Source: Bdellovibrio sp047344985 (lineage in GTDB: Bacteria; Bdellovibrionota; Bdellovibrionia; Bdellovibrionales; Bdellovibrionaceae). From it: a stretch of DNA of 64,000 nt. Below are positions 50,340 to 58,959 of this stretch, piece after piece. The stretch lies in contig NZ_CP178861.1 of NCBI RefSeq assembly GCF_047344985.1, positions 124,001 to 188,000 of the forward strand, written 5' to 3'. Positions within the stretch are counted from its first letter, which is position 1, and every line of letters begins with the position of its first letter. The notes below the pieces were generated by a model that did no database searches, was not told where the DNA came from, and worked only from the letters and a program-made list of their open reading frames with translations. Made by a program: the position numbers and the translations under genes.

Positions 50340-51659
50340 ATGAGAAAACCCACTTTTGATATGAACGTATTTGCAGAGAGAAGAAAAAAAGTCGGTCAAG
50401 AGATCGCCGGAGGCGCGCTGGTCGTTGCTTCTCACCCTGAACACATTCGTAATCACGATGTGCACTATCCTTACCGTCAAGATTCAAATCTTTTCTATCT
50501 CACAGGTTGGGAAGAGCCAGAATCAATCTTGATCTATCGCCCAGGTATGAAACCTGAAACAACGATGTTCGTGCGTCGTCGTGATCCGGAAAGAGAAACT
50601 TGGGATGGCTTCCGCTACGGACCTGAAGGTTGTGAGCGCGAATTTAAAATCGACAAAGCCTATCCGATTGATGAGTTCTCAAAAGTAGCTCCGCAACTTT
50701 TGAAAGAAGTCGATCGCGTTTACTATCGTCTTTATAAAAATGCGGAAGTCGATCACCAAATGCAGTCTGTTCTTGAAACAGTCAAACAAATGCAAGGTCG
50801 CACAGGTTACGGTCTTCTTTCTATCCACGACGCAGACACTCTTTTGGGTGAACACCGTTTGGTGAAAGGCGAGTACGAACTCACTCAGCTTCGTGAGGCG
50901 TGCGAAATTTCTGCGCAAGCTCACTTGGCAGCAATGCACTTCACTCGTCCGGGCGTGACTGAGCGCCAAGTTCAAGGTGTGTTGGCTCATCACTTCTTTA
51001 TGAAGGGTTCAGCTCGCGAAGGTTACAACTACATCGTGGCTTCTGGAAATGCAGCGACGACACTTCACTACAACTTCAACGATCAAGTTTGTAAAGACGG
51101 TGATTTGTTGTTGATTGATGCGGGGGCTGAGTACAATTACTACACAGGCGACATCACGAGAACGTTCCCAGTTAATGGTAAATTCACGGATGAGCAAGCG
51201 CGCGTGTACGAAGGCGTTTTGAAGGTTCAAAAGGCTATCATTGATTTCGTAAAACCAGGTATTGTGTTTAAAGAACTTCACGACATGGGAACATCTATGC
51301 TGACTGACTTGATGTTGGAGCTAGGTCTTCTTTCAGGTCGTAAAGAAGATTTGATCCAAGCTCTTGCTCAGAAAAAATACTACCCACACGGTATCGGTCA
51401 TTGGTTGGGTATGGATGTGCACGATGCGGGATTGTACTTTAAAAAAGGCGAGCCTCGTCCAATTGAAGCAAACATGTGCTTCACAATTGAACCAGGTCTT
51501 TACATCCCTGCAGAAGACACATCAGCTCCTTCGAAGTATCGCGGTATCGGAATCCGTATTGAAGATAACATCCGCGTGACTTCAAGCGGATCAGAGAACA
51601 TGACTTCGTCGGTTCCAAAAGAAATCACCGACATCGAAAAAGTTGTTGGTAAAGCATAG
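50340..51659 (+). CDS. pepP: Xaa-Pro aminopeptidase (M24B)
   Basis: 439 residues, the usual PepP length. N-terminal creatinase-like domain with RQDSNLFYLTGWEEPES, then the pita-bread fold with metal ligands Asp and Asp in LIDAGAEYNYYTGDITRTFP, His in PHGIGHWLGMDVHD, Glu in CFTIEPGLYIP and Glu in IRIEDNI. It removes N-terminal residues preceding proline. GGAG lies before ATG 50340. A strong terminator follows. Confidence 0.95.
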   Translation: MRKPTFDMNVFAERRKKVGQEIAGGALVVASHPEHIRNHDVHYPYRQDSNLFYLTGWEEPESILIYRPGMKPETTMFVRRRDPERETWDGFRYGPEGCEREFKIDKAYPIDEFSKVAPQLLKEVDRVYYRLYKNAEVDHQMQSVLETVKQMQGRTGYGLLSIHDADTLLGEHRLVKGEYELTQLREACEISAQAHLAAMHFTRPGVTERQVQGVLAHHFFMKGSAREGYNYIVASGNAATTLHYNFNDQVCKDGDLLLIDAGAEYNYYTGDITRTFPVNGKFTDEQARVYEGVLKVQKAIIDFVKPGIVFKELHDMGTSMLTDLMLELGLLSGRKEDLIQALAQKKYYPHGIGHWLGMDVHDAGLYFKKGEPRPIEANMCFTIEPGLYIPAEDTSAPSKYRGIGIRIEDNIRVTSSGSENMTSSVPKEITDIEKVVGKA

Positions 51660-51664
51660 TTAAG

Positions 51665-51699
51665 AAAAAAGGCCAAGGTGACTTGGCCTTTTCTTTTTT
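51665..51699. terminator. Bidirectional intrinsic terminator
   Basis: GGCCAAG (51671-51677) and CTTGGCC (51682-51688) with a 4-base loop, flanked by an A-run and a T-run. It serves pepP on the plus strand and the convergent exported-protein gene on the minus strand. Confidence 0.88.
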
Positions 51700-52378
51700 A
51701 AGAACCGCGAAGTTCTACTTTAGGTTCCTGGATCTCTCGATAGATTTGATCAATCACTCGACGCTTGAGCGGAGAGTCGTTCGAAGTCTCTTTATAAAGC
51801 TTCACAATTTGCGCAGCGATATGTTTTTTCGTATCACCCGAGAATTGGTGATAAGCGCTTTTAAGAACTAACATGGACGTCGCTCCTAAAAGTTCATTTT
51901 GTTCTTTGATTCGGTCATTTGTGGGAAGAAGTTCTCCGCAAAGGGCTTCTGTCACAGAGCCTTTACAGAAATTTACGTACTCCACCCATTTGCCAGAGGC
52001 AAATTCGGCGATCTCGGATTTCGTCAAGAGTGCCTGAGACTCAAATTGTTGATTGATCAAAGAATTAAAAACAATGTCATAGTTGCGAGTTCTTTTAAAA
52101 CCTTTGATCTCAGGTCCGCCCATCAAACGTTGAATGCAAGAGCCAGCGACATATTTTGTGAGAAGATCGTCGTTAGTTTTGTATGCCTCAATCAAGCAGC
52201 GCAAAGGACGAGCCATTTTATTTTTCAACTCTTCAGGAGAGTGGCTGTTCTTCGCAAGATCCAAAATCTGATCTTGATAAGAATACAGATCTTCAGGTTC
52301 CTCGCGGCAAGGTTCCGCTGCGAAAGAAAGACTTCCTACAAACAAACTTAAAATAAGAACGATGTGTTTTAATGCCAT
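51698..52378 (-). CDS. Exported hypothetical protein
   Basis: 226 residues with a signal peptide (IVLILSLFVGSLSFAAEPC). The mature protein is helical with five or six cysteines, likely disulfide-bonded in the periplasm. Repeated Lys/Glu-rich helices such as YQDQILDLAKNSHSPEELKNKM hint at an armadillo- or TPR-like alpha-solenoid, but no motif is firm. Function unknown. The stop is inside the terminator shared with pepP. Confidence 0.7.
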   Translation of the reverse strand: MALKHIVLILSLFVGSLSFAAEPCREEPEDLYSYQDQILDLAKNSHSPEELKNKMARPLRCLIEAYKTNDDLLTKYVAGSCIQRLMGGPEIKGFKRTRNYDIVFNSLINQQFESQALLTKSEIAEFASGKWVEYVNFCKGSVTEALCGELLPTNDRIKEQNELLGATSMLVLKSAYHQFSGDTKKHIAAQIVKLYKETSNDSPLKRRVIDQIYREIQEPKVELRGS

Positions 52379-52401
52379 ATTAAAAGGCTATTAATATTTA
52401 A

Positions 52402-52435
52402 GGCGAATTCAAGAGAAAATCTGTGAATTCGCCTA
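52402..52435 (-). terminator. Perfect 10-bp inverted repeat, probable terminator of the upstream minus-strand gene
   Basis: AGGCGAATTC (52402-52411) and GAATTCGCCT (52426-52435), 14-base loop, in the gap between the two exported-protein genes. On the minus strand a short AT-rich stretch follows, but not a clean T-run. Confidence 0.5.
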
Positions 52436-52476
52436 TAAGCCATATCAGGCAGTGATTTCAGGACTTGCGGGAAAGA

Positions 52477-53682
52477 TTATTCCTCTTGAAGAGCGCATTT
52501 CATCAAGATACCGATGGTGTCGCCCATAACGTTTTGCAGAGGACCGAAGTGGTTGTAGCTGACTTTAGATGAAAAGTGCAAGCTCACACAGCGTTCAGCC
52601 GGAGCCTTCAATTTTCCATTCACCAAGTTGCTAGGATGTGTGCGGTAAGAATTCGTCGTGTTCACTTGCACGCTGAAGTTTTGCAACATGTAGTTCACGC
52701 CGCAAAATGCGTTGAATGTTTGATACGAACTTCCGAAAAGACGAACCATTTCTTGCCAGCCCGTATTTTTCGCAATTTGGCATGTTGGATAAAGTTCATT
52801 CCACTGTTGAATGCAACCTTGAGGATCTCCACCAGCAACAGTACCAAACTGGAAAAGACCGATATTTAATTTCGAGGCAGGATCTGATTGATAAGGGTCA
52901 TCATAGAAGGCAACGCCTGCCGGACGACGGTAATCTGAAGGAGCAAACTTTGCCGCCGTAGACTGACTCTTTGAGGAATCAGCCGTTGTTAGTGATTCCA
53001 CGTGAGCAAGACACATCATCGTCTTACCCCAAAGTTTTTGTAACTTGATATAACCATCACGATTTCCAGCCAAAGCCTCATCGCGATACTGATTATAACG
53101 AGCGATCCAAGTTTGTGCGCGTTTGATATCCGTCGCATTTGGCATTTTGCGACCATCCAAAGTTTTGCTTAAAGTCGCTGCCGTGACATCACACATTCTG
53201 TGACTCAAAAGACTTGTTGGATAGTATTGCGTTTGGTCTTTAGGAATTTGGAAATAACTAGAAACATAACCCAATGGAGATTTCATCGGACGAGAGTTCA
53301 CTTCCACCATGTAACCAATGCGCTCACCGAAATTTCTTTTATTATCTAAATTCGTATCGCAGTAGTCGACTTCATGAGAACCCGCTGTGGAGCGATCTTT
53401 AGGAAGCTGATTGATTTTATAATAATTTTCAACAGTGTTGATGGCAGGCTCAATTGAGTCTCTCCATACATCCACTTGAAAGGCGCTTGTCAGAGGTGCC
53501 GCGGGAAGAGCTGCTGGAGTGCGAACAATCTTTGGAGGAGGTGTCGCCGCTGTGCTGGAACCAGAAGAGCTATCGCTTGCAGGAAGTCGACTTCCCATTG
53601 CGAGAGCCGTTGAGCTCAAGAAAGTAAGAGTGATAAAACTAAGTCCCCATTTTTTTGCCGCAGCACCATGATGTGTATTCAT
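52477..53682 (-). CDS. Exported protein, possibly lysozyme/transglycosylase-like
   Basis: 401 residues from ATG 53682 (ATG/GTG alternatives upstream). Signal peptide (LSFITLTFLSSTALAMG), a Ser/Pro/Ala-rich linker, then a domain with many cysteines. The stretch MCLAHVESLTTADSS followed ~45 residues later by KLNIGLFQFG recalls the catalytic Glu and GLxQ of soluble lytic transglycosylases. The similarity is slight and the family is not recognised. A TGTCG-N7-AGACA palindrome lies 48 bases upstream. Confidence 0.7.
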   Translation of the reverse strand: MNTHHGAAAKKWGLSFITLTFLSSTALAMGSRLPASDSSSGSSTAATPPPKIVRTPAALPAAPLTSAFQVDVWRDSIEPAINTVENYYKINQLPKDRSTAGSHEVDYCDTNLDNKRNFGERIGYMVEVNSRPMKSPLGYVSSYFQIPKDQTQYYPTSLLSHRMCDVTAATLSKTLDGRKMPNATDIKRAQTWIARYNQYRDEALAGNRDGYIKLQKLWGKTMMCLAHVESLTTADSSKSQSTAAKFAPSDYRRPAGVAFYDDPYQSDPASKLNIGLFQFGTVAGGDPQGCIQQWNELYPTCQIAKNTGWQEMVRLFGSSYQTFNAFCGVNYMLQNFSVQVNTTNSYRTHPSNLVNGKLKAPAERCVSLHFSSKVSYNHFGPLQNVMGDTIGILMKCALQEE

Positions 53683-53729
53683 AGTGTTGATTTCGGCGTT
53701 CAAAAAAAGAACTATAGTTTCAGTTTTTT

Positions 53730-53746
53730 TGTCGACTCTTTAGACA
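53730..53746. promoter_or_regulatory. TGTCT-N7-AGACA-type palindrome upstream of the exported protein
   Basis: TGTCG-N7-AGACA; nine of ten arm positions. It is 48 bases upstream of ATG 53682, a position suited to an operator or activator site. The palindrome extends one base to TTGTC...GACAA. Confidence 0.45.
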
Positions 53747-53789
53747 ACGTTTCGCGGAAACCTTGTCTCAACCTGGAGCAAAAGAAGGC

Positions 53790-56030
53790 TTATTTGTCTT
53801 TAATTGTGAGAAGAGCGTGTGAGGCTTTATCGCCTTCGCTTTTCGCTCCAGCCAAGAGATACAAGCGTTCCGCAGTGATTTTTTTATCTAGAAGTGCCTT
53901 CATAACAACGTTTCCACGGGCAAGGCAGAGGGCTCTCAGTTCTTCATCTGAAATTACAATAGAGCTCGTCAGTTTTTTCTCAATCTCTTGCGCTAAACCT
54001 TCTTCGTTTTTCCCGTGTGCTGATTCATAAGCGTCAGCAAAATCGTTATACTCGGCTCTTTTCCAGTTTGTTTTTGCAAAAGCGCGAACGGCCACGGCTC
54101 GATCACCTTTATTCTTTTTAAGAAAGGGTTCTAATTGAACATCCAGATTCTTCTTTTGCAAAGCCTCGATATCCTGATTTTGGTATTCGCCTTTGATCTC
54201 CAAAGAAAGATTTGGGCGTTCATCAAGAGCTTTGGCAAGTTGTTCGATTTTTTCAGTTTGATTTGCGGCAAGAGTGCTTGTTCCCGGTTCAAAGAACACC
54301 ATTTGCAAATCCGGTCCGCCTCCGATAAGGCTTGCAAGGAAATCAAAAGGAGCCGCCACGATATTGATCAGCATGTTTTTAATGGCCGTCCAAATCAAAT
54401 TTCCAAAAGAAAAAGACGGGGAGTTTACGTCTCCCTCGACAGGAAGCTTAAACTTAATCTGACCTTTACGATCCTTCATTAAAGCCAACGCCAGTTTCAG
54501 CGGAAGGTTCGTGGCTTTTTCGCTTTCAACTTTATCGCCCAATGTAAATTGATCTAAAAGAACCTGGTTTTTTCCGCGGATGCGATTGTTCACCAAAGTA
54601 TAATTGAGATCTAAAAAGAGTTTTCCTTTTTTAATCTCGTAACCCATAAAGCGACCGGAGTACGGCGTGAATGTCGTCAGTTCAATATTGTGAAAATTCA
54701 CATCCAAATCAAGGCTCGGTCTTTTGTCTCCAGGAGTAAAATCACCGTGAGCTTTGAACTTTCCATAGGCTTCCACCATTCCTGTCAAAGCAATATTGAT
54801 CTTGCGAGTTGTAACAGGAGAAATCGGTCCAATCGTTCCATCTAACTCATGCACGTGAGCCGCAAAGTGAGGTTTGATTTGGTGATCGGCAAAATCAAGG
54901 GCTCCACCGGTAATAGTTAAATTGGAAACAAGATAGTCAAATGCCGAAGACTTTTGTGCAACTGTCGCCGTTTTTACTTGGGAAGTTGATTCTTCGCTGG
55001 AAGCAAACTTGGTCTCTGGTGATTCCGTCTTATTGGAAGTTCTTAAGATCGTTTTAAAATTCAATGTGCCATCTTTATTTAAAATCACGGCTGTGCGGGG
55101 TTTTACAAGTTGCACGTCGCTGACTTGAAAACTGAGAGGCTCGGTTTTAAATTTGATATCTTTCAGATCTAACTTTTCCCAAGAAACCACAGGTTCTTCC
55201 ACACCTTCTTGGGTCAGACTCAAATCGTGGATCTGCGAGCCACCTTCAAGAAAAACGATACCCTTTTGGTATTTAAGATTTCCCAAAAGATCGATATTGC
55301 CTTGTTTGAGTGTCAAATAAGTTTTGTCAGAAAGATAAGCCGTTACAAAATCCAAAGGAAGACCCGCCACGTCCAAATTAATATTCGCGGCTACGGGATC
55401 AAGGCTCAAGGTTCCGCTGACTTTGACATGACCTTTTTCTCCGACAGAGAAAAGAAGGCTGTTCAACGAAGTTTGCGAGTTTAAGGAAGTACTAATGTTG
55501 GAGGCTTTTAAATTCACAGGACCCAGAGGCAAATCCAAAGGTCGCAAGTGAGTATTGTCTAAAACATCAAGACCGCTGTTTTCGATTTGAATCTGCTCTA
55601 ACGTTAAAATCCAATTGGATTTTTCCTGAGACTTGGCCTCGGGCTTTTCTTCTTTCATCGCCCAATTCGTTTTTCCGTTTTTATAGATAATGAACTGACC
55701 TTGAGCCGCTTTAATGACGACCGAAGAAAATCGGATTTCTTTTTTTAAAAGAGGAAAGACCTCAAGCTTGATAGAAAAATGATCCCACTCAAGTCTGTTC
55801 TTGGATTCGGATTGAGTCGCGGCAGGAAGTTTAAAACCCTCCACCGTCATCTCAAAAGTAAAGGGGTTAAAAGAGACCTTTTGGATTTCGGGTTTTACGC
55901 CAAATTTACTTTCGATGATTTTTTCGGTTTGATTCTTCGTAACCCACGGAACGATCAGAAACCCCAAAATACAATAAAGTAAGAAAACTCCGAAAATCCC
56001 ATAAGATAGTTTCTTAGCAGAATCCGACAC
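53790..56030 (-). CDS. DUF748/AsmA-like envelope protein
   Basis: 746 residues with an N-terminal membrane helix (GIFGVFLLYCILGFLIVPWV). The body repeats AsmA/DUF748 patterns (VSFNPFTFEMTVEGFKLP, LEQIQIENSGLDVLD, VNFHNIELTTFTPYSGRFMGYEIKKGKLFLDLNYTL) and ends with a region FEPGTSTLAANQTEKIEQLAKALDERPNLSLEIKG that resembles an OmpA-like domain start. Such proteins are elongated bridges implicated in lipid transport between membranes. Likely periplasm-spanning. A 36-base gap follows the HAD phosphatase gene. Confidence 0.82.
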   Translation of the reverse strand: MSDSAKKLSYGIFGVFLLYCILGFLIVPWVTKNQTEKIIESKFGVKPEIQKVSFNPFTFEMTVEGFKLPAATQSESKNRLEWDHFSIKLEVFPLLKKEIRFSSVVIKAAQGQFIIYKNGKTNWAMKEEKPEAKSQEKSNWILTLEQIQIENSGLDVLDNTHLRPLDLPLGPVNLKASNISTSLNSQTSLNSLLFSVGEKGHVKVSGTLSLDPVAANINLDVAGLPLDFVTAYLSDKTYLTLKQGNIDLLGNLKYQKGIVFLEGGSQIHDLSLTQEGVEEPVVSWEKLDLKDIKFKTEPLSFQVSDVQLVKPRTAVILNKDGTLNFKTILRTSNKTESPETKFASSEESTSQVKTATVAQKSSAFDYLVSNLTITGGALDFADHQIKPHFAAHVHELDGTIGPISPVTTRKINIALTGMVEAYGKFKAHGDFTPGDKRPSLDLDVNFHNIELTTFTPYSGRFMGYEIKKGKLFLDLNYTLVNNRIRGKNQVLLDQFTLGDKVESEKATNLPLKLALALMKDRKGQIKFKLPVEGDVNSPSFSFGNLIWTAIKNMLINIVAAPFDFLASLIGGGPDLQMVFFEPGTSTLAANQTEKIEQLAKALDERPNLSLEIKGEYQNQDIEALQKKNLDVQLEPFLKKNKGDRAVAVRAFAKTNWKRAEYNDFADAYESAHGKNEEGLAQEIEKKLTSSIVISDEELRALCLARGNVVMKALLDKKITAERLYLLAGAKSEGDKASHALLTIKDK

Positions 56031-56066
56031 AAGCAGTCCTTAATGGTATGATCTTATAAATATAAC

Positions 56067-56813
56067 TCACACAAATCGGTGAGCGAGCCATCCAAATTTT
56101 TCAGCGTTTTGTTGAAGCTCATATTCAGTCTTAAAAAGTTTGTCGTCGCGAGACGCGGCACTCACGGCAAGACTGAGATGTGTGGCTGTTTGCAAAAGGT
56201 GATAGTCCCCCATCGTATTGCCCGAAGCAAAGAAGGGAAGCTTGCCCTTGGTTTTTTCTAGCAGTGCATCCACTTTCCCTTGGCGATAAGTGATCAGACC
56301 TTTTTGGAGTTCCGTGATTTCTCCACTGTTATCCAAGCGAGTTTCAACACCGATGACATTGTCTTTCTTAAGTCCCAGAATTTCTGCGCCCGGTTCTACC
56401 GCCCATTTTACGGAAGCGGTGACGACATAGACTTGAACACCGCGCGAAAGAAATAAATCGATCAGTTTCTTTTGTTCTAAAAAAACTGGCAGTGGTGATT
56501 GTCCTTTAACGGCCTCCACCGCCCACTGGTGCACTTGCTCCAGTTTTACACCGCGACAGATTTGAGCTAGCCAAAGGTAGGCTTTTTGCGGATTTTCGGC
56601 CTTCATCGACTCGTAGGTCTCCCAAGGGTGAGGCGGAAGAGACACAAGTTTGTTGTCGATCTGATAATGGAAAAACGTTTCACCCAAATCAATATCCCAA
56701 AGAGTGCCGTCGGCGTCGAATGCGGCGACAGGAGAAGAATCCTCTTTCAAAACTTGGTCTAGTGTCGTATTTAAGCGGTTCCAAATGTCGGTGGAATAGT
56801 CTTTGTATTTCAT
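56067..56813 (-). CDS. HAD-superfamily phosphatase (phosphoserine-phosphatase-like)
   Basis: 248 residues, no signal peptide. HAD motif I AAFDADGTLWD, motif II VYVVTASVKWAV (Thr), motif III Lys in YRQGKVDALL, motif IV ASGNTMGDYHLL, in the HAD-IB arrangement with a helical cap at ~30-120. The substrate is unknown. It lies upstream of the DUF748 gene on the minus strand and is divergent from the 56865 gene. Start ATG 56813 follows an AGAG-type site. Confidence 0.85.
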   Translation of the reverse strand: MKYKDYSTDIWNRLNTTLDQVLKEDSSPVAAFDADGTLWDIDLGETFFHYQIDNKLVSLPPHPWETYESMKAENPQKAYLWLAQICRGVKLEQVHQWAVEAVKGQSPLPVFLEQKKLIDLFLSRGVQVYVVTASVKWAVEPGAEILGLKKDNVIGVETRLDNSGEITELQKGLITYRQGKVDALLEKTKGKLPFFASGNTMGDYHLLQTATHLSLAVSAASRDDKLFKTEYELQQNAEKFGWLAHRFV

Positions 56814-56864
56814 ACTCTCTTAGTATGAAATAGGAACAGGAAAATGACAAGGAGACCTCAGGCC

Positions 56865-57320
56865 ATGAGCCTTTTTTGCCGTGTGATTCAAGCGGACGAT
56901 TTGCAGGATATTTTAGATTTAGAAAATAAAAAGCTTCAGGAATCTTATCCCGATGAGATGGAAAGAATGATGGCGAGTTGGAGTTCCAAATTTCGCGTTG
57001 AAGCTTTGAATCACTATATCGCTCTTGGCTGGAGTTTTCTTGCCAGAGATCAGGAAAGCAACAAGCTCATGGGTTATTTCATTGCTCAGCCGCTGTTGTT
57101 TTTGGACGGGCAGACGCAGTCTTTGTGGGTCGAGCACGTGCAGCACTGCTCATTGCAGGCGCGCGACGAACTATGTGAGCTTGCTTACAAGTTGGGTCGT
57201 GAGAAACATCTACAAAGAGTTTACTTTCCGAACGACAATGGCATTCCAAACTCTGTGAAATCCTTTAAGCCTGAAACTTGGCAGCCCGGCACTCTTTCCG
57301 TGAAGACGACGAAAGGATAA
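56865..57320 (+). CDS. Hypothetical protein, possibly GNAT-like
   Basis: 151 residues from ATG 56865, which has a GGAG site about 10 bases upstream; an upstream start at 56844 is less likely. The pattern FCRVIQADDLQDILDLENKKLQ followed by SFLARDQESNKLMGYFIAQPLLF and ARDELCELAYKLGREKHLQRVYFPN resembles an N-acetyltransferase fold, but the acetyl-CoA motif is not clear. It lies 4 bases before glpD and is probably co-transcribed. Confidence 0.65.
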   Translation: MSLFCRVIQADDLQDILDLENKKLQESYPDEMERMMASWSSKFRVEALNHYIALGWSFLARDQESNKLMGYFIAQPLLFLDGQTQSLWVEHVQHCSLQARDELCELAYKLGREKHLQRVYFPNDNGIPNSVKSFKPETWQPGTLSVKTTKG

Positions 57321-57324
57321 TCCG

Positions 57325-58956
57325 ATGAAAAATTTCTCTTTCGCAAATCGTATCCAGAATATCAACAAGATGAAAACGCAGGAATTTGATCTGGTGATTA
57401 TCGGAGGAGGAATTAACGGAGCGGGTGTCGCCAGAGACGCTTCCGCTCGCGGAATGAAAGTCGCTCTTATCGAGGCGCGTGATTTCGCTTCAGGCACTTC
57501 TTCTAAATCGAGCAAACTTATTCACGGTGGAATTCGTTATCTTGAGAACATGGAATTTAAACTCGTGTTTGAAGCTCTCAACGAGCGGACACGTTTGTTT
57601 GAAATGGCGCCGCATCTTGTGCATCCTTTGCGCTTTATGATTCCACTTTATGAAGAAAGCCGTGTCGGCATGTTCAAAATGGGTTTGGGCATGTGGCTTT
57701 ACGACGCACTTTCTTTGTTTCAAGCGCCCGAAATGCATGAACGTTTAAATGCTAAAGAGTCTCTAAGTCGAATGCCGGCGATACGCTCAACGCATCTCTT
57801 GGGTTCTTATATTTATTCCGACGCTTACATGGATGACGACCGTTTGGTTCACGAGACCTTGCGTTCCGCAAATGAAATGGGAGCCCTTTGTGCCAACTAT
57901 GTAAAAGCCACAGGCGCGACATTTACAGACGGAAAAATTTCTGCCGTTCAATGTGAAGATCAAGTTTCAAACGAAAAATTTTCGATCAAAGCTCGTCATG
58001 TTATTAGCAGTGTCGGCCCTTGGACAGATGAAGTGGGTGAAAAACTTTTGAAGGACTGGAAAAAGATTCTTCGTCCGACAAAAGGCATCCATCTGACACT
58101 TCCAAAACACCGTTTGCCACTTTCAAGTGCGGTTGTGATGGCCGCAGAAAAAAGTGATCGTATTGTTTTCGGAATTCCTCGTCATGAGATGATCATTATC
58201 GGAACCACGGATACCGACTTCAAAGAATCTCCTGAAAACGTCACAACGACTCCAGAAGATGTGAAATATCTTTTGTCGATCACGGATCATTATTTCCCCG
58301 GCGCTGAAATCACAGCCCACGATGTGATTGCAAGCTACGCCGGAGTTCGTCCGCTTGTTTATGATGGATCTTCAACGGAAGGTAAAACAAGTCGTGAACA
58401 CACGATCATCAACGATCCACGCGGGATTACCTTTGTAGCCGGTGGAAAATACACGACATACCGTTTGATGTGCGAGCAGACTGTGACAAAAGCGCTTCAC
58501 GATTTTACATTTGAAGACCGCGTGAAATTTGCAAAAACAAATACGGCTGTTCCACTCAATCCTTACACAAGTGTGGATGCTTTCCACCAAGCGCAAGGTT
58601 TAGCTGATGCGTGGTCGCAAGAAACGGGAAGACCTCTGGCGGACATCCGTCTTTTAGCAGAGCGCTATGGTTTAGAAGCCGCAGAAATTCTTAATAAGTA
58701 TCCAGAAAATTATTCGTACTGGCAACTTGAGGCGGCTCAAGCCATCGACATGACGATGTGCTTGCATATGAGTGATTTTTACGCGCGCCGGGTGCCGCTC
58801 TTCTTGGCGGACCGCAATCACGGTGTGAAGTTTATGGATGAAATCGGCGCCGTCTTCCAGGAAAAACTAGGATGGAACGAAGCTCGCCTTAAAGAAGAAA
58901 AGCACCTGCTTACTGAATACATGGCTCACGAAGTGGAATGGAAAAAACACTTCTAA
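57325..58956 (+). CDS. glpD: Glycerol-3-phosphate dehydrogenase (FAD, GlpD type)
   Basis: 543 residues. N-terminal FAD motif LVIIGGGINGAGVARDASARG, then SSKSSKLIHGGIRYLE and the DAO fold with KGIHLTLPK, GTTDTDF and AGVRPLVYDG. The C-terminal DAO_C-like domain (~395-530) is present. It oxidises sn-glycerol 3-phosphate to dihydroxyacetone phosphate, passing electrons to quinone at the inner membrane. ATG 57325 follows AAAGGA; a start at ATG 57370 would drop 15 residues. It ends 3 bases before the convergent DUF2252 gene. Confidence 0.93.
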   Translation: MKNFSFANRIQNINKMKTQEFDLVIIGGGINGAGVARDASARGMKVALIEARDFASGTSSKSSKLIHGGIRYLENMEFKLVFEALNERTRLFEMAPHLVHPLRFMIPLYEESRVGMFKMGLGMWLYDALSLFQAPEMHERLNAKESLSRMPAIRSTHLLGSYIYSDAYMDDDRLVHETLRSANEMGALCANYVKATGATFTDGKISAVQCEDQVSNEKFSIKARHVISSVGPWTDEVGEKLLKDWKKILRPTKGIHLTLPKHRLPLSSAVVMAAEKSDRIVFGIPRHEMIIIGTTDTDFKESPENVTTTPEDVKYLLSITDHYFPGAEITAHDVIASYAGVRPLVYDGSSTEGKTSREHTIINDPRGITFVAGGKYTTYRLMCEQTVTKALHDFTFEDRVKFAKTNTAVPLNPYTSVDAFHQAQGLADAWSQETGRPLADIRLLAERYGLEAAEILNKYPENYSYWQLEAAQAIDMTMCLHMSDFYARRVPLFLADRNHGVKFMDEIGAVFQEKLGWNEARLKEEKHLLTEYMAHEVEWKKHF

Positions 58957-58959
58957 GAT

